A DNA stretch of 64,000 nucleotides from Phylloscopus collybita (lineage: Eukaryota > Chordata > Aves > Passeriformes > Phylloscopidae), in NCBI GenBank assembly GCA_027886175.1, contig JAJNNQ010000008.1, positions 3,999,501 to 4,063,500 on the forward strand. Reading direction: 5' to 3'. Position 1 is the stretch's first letter; each line of letters opens with the position of its first letter. Positions 56,681 to 64,000 of this stretch are shown here, piece after piece. Below the pieces are notes generated by a model. It did no database searches. It worked only from the letters and a program-made list of their open reading frames with translations, and was not told the DNA's origin. A program made the translations under genes and the position numbers.

Positions 56681-59600
56681 GCTGCCGGCATCCCAGTGAG
56701 CAGGGCTGTTGGGAGGGAGTGAGATCGGGGTTTAAGTGCAGGTTTGGATAGCAAGAGATGCAGTGGATATCCTGTACAGTGGGTGTTTCGGTAATGAGGA
56801 AGTGCCACAATCACAGGATTGAATACTGCAGTGATCCAGTGTCGCCCCAGCCCCATCCTGGCTCCTACCTCATCCCTAACCTTGTCCTTTCCTCCTGCTG
56901 TGCTGTCCTTACTTCCCAGCCCCTCACTCAGGAAGAGGATCAGGAGCTGGGGCAGACCAAAACCTCCTCTTCTCCCAGGCCTGGATGTTCTTGAGCTCCT
57001 CAGGACACACATGTTCCTTGGCCAAACACCCCAACACCTCCTGATGATCTGGAAACACCCAGTGCTGGGATGCAGGACCCACTCCTGCTCCTTCCCAGTG
57101 GATGTGCTGATGCCACTGTGCCCCCTCCAGCTCCCATTGCCAAACCCATGCCCTGAAAATCCCTCTACAAGTGAATCAGGGCTGGAGGGGGGACACGTGT
57201 CACCTCTTCCTCTCTCCCACCCTCCGTGCCACTGCAATGCAGAACAAAACCTGCATTTGTTTTTGCAGGAACCGTTTGGCTTGTACTCAGCAAAGTGCAA
57301 AAAAAAAAGAAGAGGAAAAAAAATGGAGCCTCTTTGATAAACTGTGATATGAACTCGGGTAAAATCCAAACAGCTGTGAGTGCTACAAGGGAAGCTTCTG
57401 TGTCGGGAGGCAGCGAGCCTGCGAAAATCCACTGCTCTGCCTGCCAGGATGCTCGCTGGCCGCCTGCCCTCCGGCTTTAATGAACTGTGCACTCGCCATC
57501 CCCCTCCTCGTGCCTCGCCGAGAGGAGGAACCGGAGAAAGCTTTTTAGTTTGTTGTTTTTTGTCCATTTGCAAAGCAGAAAGAGAGACTCCCTCCCTCCC
57601 AAGGCCCCAGCCAGGCACAGGGTGGTGGAGCAGGGAAGGACAGGAGATGCCTCCACTGAGCTGCAGGGGCTGGATGAGCTTGCGTGCACCGGGTCCTCGA
57701 AGTGAATTTGCTGTGCTAACACACCAAAGCTGCTCCAGGACCAGCCGTACTTGGAGTTGCTTGGAAGGATTTGATGGGTTTTCCTGTAGAAAAATGGGAA
57801 CCACATGTGAGCGGCAGTGCCGGCGTGGGCTGGGACTAATTTGGGTCAGTGAGAGGGTGGAGGGGAGGAAGAGGAAATGTGCGTAGGAGAGGAAAATCCT
57901 CACAAAATAGCCAAGTTCCTTCAAAGGGCAGGTCCCCAGGTAGGGATATCTGCTTCCTCCCAGCACTTTCCCTAGGATCACAGCAGGAATGCTGTGGAAA
58001 AGCAGGCTGTGGAAGGAGGGAGCTGGGAGAAGGCAAACTGGACAGTGGGGAGAGGAGCCCACAGTTTTCCTGCTTGCTGACTGTCATGTTCTTCAGAGCA
58101 GGGATTCAGCACAAGCACCTTTCAAAGTGTCTCCCAAATTTTCTTTGCCTGGCTCATGGGGTGAGGACCCTCATCATGGGGAAGCCGCTTAACCTGTCTG
58201 ATCCTGCTTGTTGGGGCTCAGGTGTTCTGATGGTGCTTCCTTTTCTGGTTCTGCAGCTGTGACATTTCAGTTTATTCGTTTTTGTGGAGGGAAGAGCCAG
58301 GACAGGAAATCAGGCTGAGTAACAGTGTTTTTCCCCTCACTTGTCTTCCAGGGGATCTTGCTCAGTTATGCCCCAGGCACAGGGCACTCTTAGTTAAAAA
58401 CTGAAAAGAGCTCATTTCAGCCAGTGGGTCCAGCTGGGCACTCTGCTCCCAGGATGGGATGTTCTCAGATAAGGTATCTCTGGATGGACATCTTTAACTC
58501 CCCACTGAAAGCATAGAGTTGTCCAGAAGCCACCTTGGTTGGAGTTCCTGCCATTCCGTGCTCCTTCCCTTCTTTGTGCATGAGCTGCTCCTTGTTCAGC
58601 TGCACCTGGAGCTGGTCCCCTCATAGCACTAGGTGCTCTCTTAGGGTCCTGGCAGGGCAGGGAGCATCCATCTGCTCTCCTCTCATGCATCTATGGGCCT
58701 TGGAGGTTCTGAGGGAGCAAGGTTCCTGGGGCTGTATCCCTCCTTGGGATCCTTCCAGGGATCTTGGCTCAGAAGGTAGGGCAGGCATTGTGATCCAATG
58801 CAATGCTGAGAGGCAGCAGGCACGGAGGCAAGCCTGGCACTAAAGCTGAAACAGCATCTGGGGTGTCCTAAACCGTGGCATAAATGGGGTATTTTTTCAG
58901 CTGACACTCGAGTAGGAAGTACAGCAGGGCTCGCTAAGTTACGGGCACCTCCTTCCCTGAGCTCCAGGATGTGCTTGAGTTCTTGGCAGAAGAGACAAGG
59001 CAGCTTCACCTCCCACCCTACAGTATGCTTATCCCTAAGCCATGGGACACTGCCACCTCTTCTCAGGCCCTTTTTTCCTTCCTTCTGGAAACCTTCACCC
59101 TCAATCACAGAGTGTATTCCTGCCATAGTCTATCTCTCTGCCTTCAGAGGTCTAGAGATAGCCAGCAGGACCATTTTCCCCCAAATCTGCCTTCCCTACG
59201 TGGGGATCCAAAGGCTCATCCACCTCTAGGACAGCAACCTGCTCCTTGGCCAGGCTTTTAGGAACAAAAGGTACTTTTATTTCTTCATCTTAAAGCGAAG
59301 TGATGGGGAAGGGTGAGCAAGGACCGCAGCTCCCATGTCTGTACAAGCTGTGCACGCCCTGAACAGCTCTCCCAGCTCCTGTTGCTACAGCTTTGTACCC
59401 ACTCCTTTAACCTATTTTATTTGCAGTGATGGGAAATTATAGGGGGAGAAATAAGGCGCTTGTCAGTTTTCTTGAAAATTAGGCCACAGCTGTCAGCCTG
59501 AAAGGGAAGCGTACGTCTCGAAGGAAGGATCTGCTGTTGCTCGACAGTTCTCCCCCACTCCCAAGCCAGCCCCTACCCTTCCTCCCTTTCCAAACAGAGC

Positions 59601-59964
59601 TTGCCTGAAAACATCAGTGCCTGGTGTAAGTGTCGCTCTGGGAACAGGATCTGGAGGGCTCAGTTGAACATGAGTTGTTCCTCTCAGCTGGAGTAGTGGC
59701 TGGAGCCCAGCACATGCTCTCGTACTGCTGCCGGTGCCTCCTGCCTGGGGCTTGAAGCCCCAAGAGCCCAGGGCAAGACTTGCATTTGCCATCCATTTTG
59801 CCATTGAGCCACTGGCAAGTTTAAAAGTTGGAAAATAAGTGCTTCAGGGAGGTAATTTTTTGCTTTCCTGGAGGGTTTGGAAAGGATGGTTTGCCTGTTT
59901 TTCGAGTGAGCCTTTTGCAGATGCTCAGATGTTCCTACAGGATTTTGTAAGCTCTGCAGGTCAT

Positions 59965-60115
59965 CAGTGACTCATCAGTGAAGGTGCTCAAGGCCTGGTT
60001 GGATGGGGCTTGGAGCAATTTGGTCTAGTGAAAGGTGTCCCTGCCCATTGCAGGGAGGTTGCAATGAGATAGCTTTTAAGGTCCCTTCCAAACCAAACCA
60101 TTCCAGAATTCCATG
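59965..60115 (+). mobile_element. CR1 3' fragment in intron 14
   Basis: AAGGTGCTCAAGGCCTGGTT, TTGGTCTAGTGAAAGGTGTC, CCTGCCCATTGCAGGGAGG and CAAACCATTCCAGAATTCCA mark a 150-bp CR1 3' end. Confidence 0.9.
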
Positions 60116-63028
60116 GGCAGGATAGCTTTATCTATAAGTCACTATAAAGTTTCCTCAAGGAAACTCCTGGCACACACCAGCTTGAGCAGCTGGAGACTGG
60201 TGCTGGTTGTCTGTCTAGTGGGATTCACCTTGGAGGAGCTGTCACATTCATCAGTGTTATGCTAAAAGTTGGGCCATACCTTCGGCTTAGTGGACCATCA
60301 GGTTTCCAAATCTAGTTGTCTTTTAGCTTCTGGCCCATTCCAAAGGATATTAGTCTTCCTTCTCCTTGCTACAGCCCTGTTTCCCTCTCCTGTTTGGTAC
60401 AGAGCTGTGGGTATCTCATTGATCATAAAAATGTCCAGATGTATTGGATATCTGCTTGGAAAATTCAAGATGATCTCATTGAAGGGCACTGTTCTCCAGA
60501 CATGTCCAAGGTGGGAGCAAGGCTGGGTTCATCACGAGTCAAGGTGGATGTGCCCAGTTTCAGGCTGGACTGTCAGCTTTAGTGGGCAGCGGGGAAGCCA
60601 TCCTGCCAGCCAGGACAGGGACCTCCTGGTGGCCTGATGTCCAGGGCGAGCATCAGGAGGAGCAGAAGCCACGGGCTGAGGCTCTGTAGGATCAAGATGC
60701 TGTTTCACCAGTTGAAGCTGAAATACTGATGTACATTTGTGCTGTGTTCCTCTCAGGCATCCGTCCTGGCTGCTCCGGGGATCCCCAGGGATCCCTGGGG
60801 AGCGCCTTACGCTGAGGCAGCCGCAGCCCAGCGCTGAGCTGGCACCACGGCTCCTTCAGCAGTTGTCACACTGAGGCTGCTGCCAAGCAGACGCTCCGTG
60901 GGAGGGTTTTCTTGTTTGCAGTGAAACACTCTGCACCTTTCCCTTTTCAAGCGAAGGCATCACAGGGCTTGTCTCCTCCGGCTTTCTGAGATCTACACAT
61001 CTCCTTCCCAGGATCCACACCTCTCCTCCCAGGATATGCACATCTCTGGTCTGCAGCTTCCACCAAGTTTCCCTGGGGAGCTTGATAACCATTCCAAGAA
61101 AACAAAGCTGATGAGGGTCCTTCTGTTCCCCAGACCTGTCTCATGCAGAAGGAGCTCCCCTGCTCCTAAACCTCACAAACCCTTCAAAATCCCTTACATA
61201 AAATGCTATGAATTTTGTAAAGCAGGAACTGCTGGAGTTGCCATGGTTTCCCTTGCCCGAAGGAGCAGCTCTGGAGCCTGGATTCAGGAAAGGGGAGGAT
61301 TAAAATGGAGGATTGGGATTTTCTTTGCTGATATGGAGGGAAAGGATGGGACAATGACATCCTCCTGCCTTCCCCACTTGGTCTCTTCTCCTTCTCTTCT
61401 TCCCATCCTAATTTTATCTATGCTTCCTCTGCAAATTCCTGAAGGATCCCAGCTGCTGGGCCAGGCTGGGGATGCTGCTTTTCCTGGCAGGAGAATTGCA
61501 GGGGGATGGGCAGTGGGTATCACAGAGGCTGTGGATTCCCTGGTTAGGTGGGTTAAGCCAGGGCATCTGCTAGGGAGCCTGGGGTGTGGAGGAAGGGTGG
61601 GGAAAAGCATTTGGGAGGAGAGGGGAAGAGAGCAGAGGAAGAGGAGGGTTGGGAGGAATTATGGAGGGGCTCTGTCCTCCTCACAGCTGTGAAAGCTGTT
61701 TTGAGACCCATGAGCAGAAAAGTGGAGCAGAACCTCTCAGAGCATCACTCCCCGGTCTCAGCCATCTCCTTCCACAGCTCAGGCTCTGTCCCAGTTGCTG
61801 GAAGTGGGACAAGACATGATCCTCTCCCTGCTGGGGCTCTGTGTCTATTAGCCCAGAGCTAATAAAGCGAATCACTGGTGCTTAATGAGGAAGCACCTGC
61901 TTAATTGAACACAGCAGGATGGTGCACAGCATGGCCAGGCAACAGGACAGAACCAGTGTTTCCCCCCCAGGCACCCCATAGATCCCAGAGGAGGAGATGG
62001 TTCTGCAGTGAGACTGGATCTCATCTTACTTTGTTTAGGTTTTAGGGAAAAACAAATGTTCACCCTCTTTGAGCAAGCATTGGTCTGGCCTGAGCCTCCA
62101 GCACTGTTCCTGCATGATGGCTCAGGGCAGGGGACGGGGCTGAAGTGGTTAAAGGGGCGAGCAGGCAGGATGGGAACTCTGACAGCTCCCTGAAATGATG
62201 ATGTTTAGATTAGCCGGTTTCCAGGCATCGAGTTGTCAAAGCAAGAGGGCTGGGAGGGATGCCGGGGCTTGTCCTTAATTGGAGATGTGGCTCTAAAGCT
62301 GCCCCACCTCGCCAACATCCTCTGGGCTCCAGCACACTGCCCTGCAGCAGCTCCCTGCCCCTGGACCATCCCTGTTCTGCTTGTTCCCATACCTCATCCC
62401 ACCATTTGCGTGAAGGGAATTCATTGTGATTGACATTGCTGTGCTGGCAATTTGGTGGCTGCTACATCAGAGACACAGTGGGACCCCAGGGTGACATGGC
62501 CACGCAAAACTTGTGGTGACCTCTGTGGCTCTTCCCTTGGCCAGCCTCCTGTTGTCAAGGAGTCCTTTAGGCAAGGGGGCAGGCAGGGTCCTGTGACTGC
62601 AGCAGGGGCTGGAGGTGACCTGCTGGGTCCCTTGGGAGGTGTCCCCCATTGTCACACTGCAGGTGGATGCTGCCTCCCATCTGCCTGCAGCCACATTCCT
62701 TGGCTTCATCGGAAAGGCTTGAATAACCCTTTTAATTTAAGGAGTTAAATTTTAATGGCCTGAAAACCAGATTTCATTATCACCATGTGCCTGTGCTGCC
62801 AGCTGTGTAATATAACCAGTATGTGCCATGATGCTCTGCAGCTCCTGCCTCCCTGGGGACACTTCTTGCTCTCTTCCTCCGTTCCAGGAGACCCCTGGGG
62901 ACTCTGTGAGTCCCCATGGGCAAGGGGATGCACATCACCCACAGGGATGCAGGGAGAGCTCTAGGGAGAGGCATCTTGCTGGAATGATGCTTCAGGGGGA
63001 TTAGCCAGTTCCTTCATCATCACATCAT

Positions 63029-63126
63029 GTATATAGGGGGATATATATATATAAGAAGTATGTTTATATATATACATATTTATAGGATGTATATATCCAG
63101 GATATATTTATGGTGTGTACATATAA
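63029..63126. repeat. AT-rich TATA microsatellite region
   Basis: Irregular (TA)n and TATATAT blocks with GGATATAT and GGTGTGTACATATA interruptions, about 100 bp. Degenerate dinucleotide repeat. Confidence 0.85.
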
Positions 63127-64000
63127 GGGGTATGGCTCCCACTCTCTGTCTCCTCTGCCCTCGTCCCTTCCACAGGCACTCCACCGGCATCTCAGTTGGA
63201 GCCACCTGTCCTCTGTTTTGCCCCTTTCCCTGCCTCCTCCCAGCCAGCCAGCCTGGCATTCCCCTCATGCCATCAAAGCCTCCCAGGGAATGGGCTCCTG
63301 GGGACCCTCCCACCCCACCAGCAGCCGCCTGGTGCTGGCAGTTGGCCTCAGCTGCTGGCCCCTGTCACGGAGGCCAGCAGCTGCAGGACCAGCCAGTTGT
63401 CCTTTGGGGACTGCTTTTGGGATATGCCGACCAAGGGACTTTATGGAGGGGAGTTTGAGGTTTCTGCCAGTGCCCTAGGAGGATGCTGTGCACTGGCAAA
63501 CTCATTCTGCTGGTGGATCCCAGAGAACCTGGGGACAGCTGGAGGGGCTGGTGCCAGCAAGCAGGACAGCATGCCCATGAGGTGACACAGCTTTGAAGCA
63601 GAGGGACAGTCTCCACACAGCTACTTCTCTAACACCCCAACAGTTGCCAGTTCCCCAATGCCACTGAAAGTAGGGGGAAGAATCCCAACCCTTCCACACT
63701 AATCAAAACCAGGCCTGAAATTAAAAAGCAGCTCTCATTCAGCCCCCTGCTCACTGCAAGCACAGCGTTACCAGCCAAATGGCAGAGCTCCTATTTATGG
63801 AAAGGGAGAGCCTTTCCCATGGAGGACTGGCGGAGGGGGAACCTGAAAGGTATCCTTTTTGTCATGGGGCAGCCTTGGAGGTCGCTGAATTGCCCTCAGT
63901 GTTCCCTGGGACTGTTTTTCTTGTTTAAGCTCTTGCTATAGTCCTCTTGCCTGGAAGGTGTAAAACACCAGCTCCCCACCAGCCATGAGCATTGCAGCCA

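Larger units (their letters stand above)
51781..64000 (+). other. VAC14: VAC14 intron 14 (5' 12.2 kb, runs off the window)
   Basis: After exon 14 no further VAC14 exon was recognised up to the right edge, so I read this as intron. It contains a GAAGG pentanucleotide array, two CR1 3' scraps and an AT-rich simple sequence near 63030. A small exon could have been missed by eye. Confidence 0.7.

Noticed and set aside
56377..58062. 561-codon open frame on the minus strand
   Set aside because: Its length is caused by the GAAGG array, which is open in all frames; the rest has no recognisable domain and lies inside a VAC14 intron.

Overview
This is vertebrate, almost certainly avian, nuclear DNA. 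The only protein gene I can support is VAC14, the HEAT-repeat scaffold of the PIKfyve-FIG4 complex that controls PI(3,5)P2 on endosomes and lysosomes. It runs on the + strand from its start codon at 13361 to beyond the right edge. Fourteen coding exons (550 complete codons plus two bases) were placed by reading exon translations and splice sites; the human protein is about 782 residues, so the C-terminal, FIG4-binding third lies outside. The bird assignment rests on many short 3' fragments of CR1 LINEs, some with the typical ATTCTATGAT-like tail, and on the close match of every exon to vertebrate VAC14. I cannot name the species.

Layout: 1-13140 is intergenic, with CR1 scraps, a degenerate interstitial telomeric array of about 0.6 kb (6357-6940) between GC-rich flanks, and a gapless 133-bp duplication (7090-7222 and 10370-10502). 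A CpG-rich promoter block follows (about 13140-13950) with three GTCACGTG boxes within 61 bp, ending 24 bp before the VAC14 ATG. Exons 1-10 are fairly compact (13361-25302). Introns 10, 12, 13 and 14 are 6-12 kb or more and hold CR1 fragments, simple repeats and a perfect 30-copy GAAGG array. Intron 8 has the hallmarks of a minor-class (U12-type) intron.

Two identical tRNA-Gly(GCC) genes lie inside VAC14 introns: one antisense in intron 1, one sense in intron 9. Both have intact A and B boxes and a T-run terminator.

No novel gene system was found. The most useful observations are the promoter E-box triplet (CLEAR-like, fitting a lysosomal gene), the U12-type intron, the interstitial telomeric array with internal higher-order duplication and its nearby 133-bp duplicate, the identical oppositely oriented intronic tRNA genes, and the pure AAGGG-class pentanucleotide repeat. 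Exon boundaries come from reading the sequence and from remembered VAC14 protein sequence; no alignment was run.
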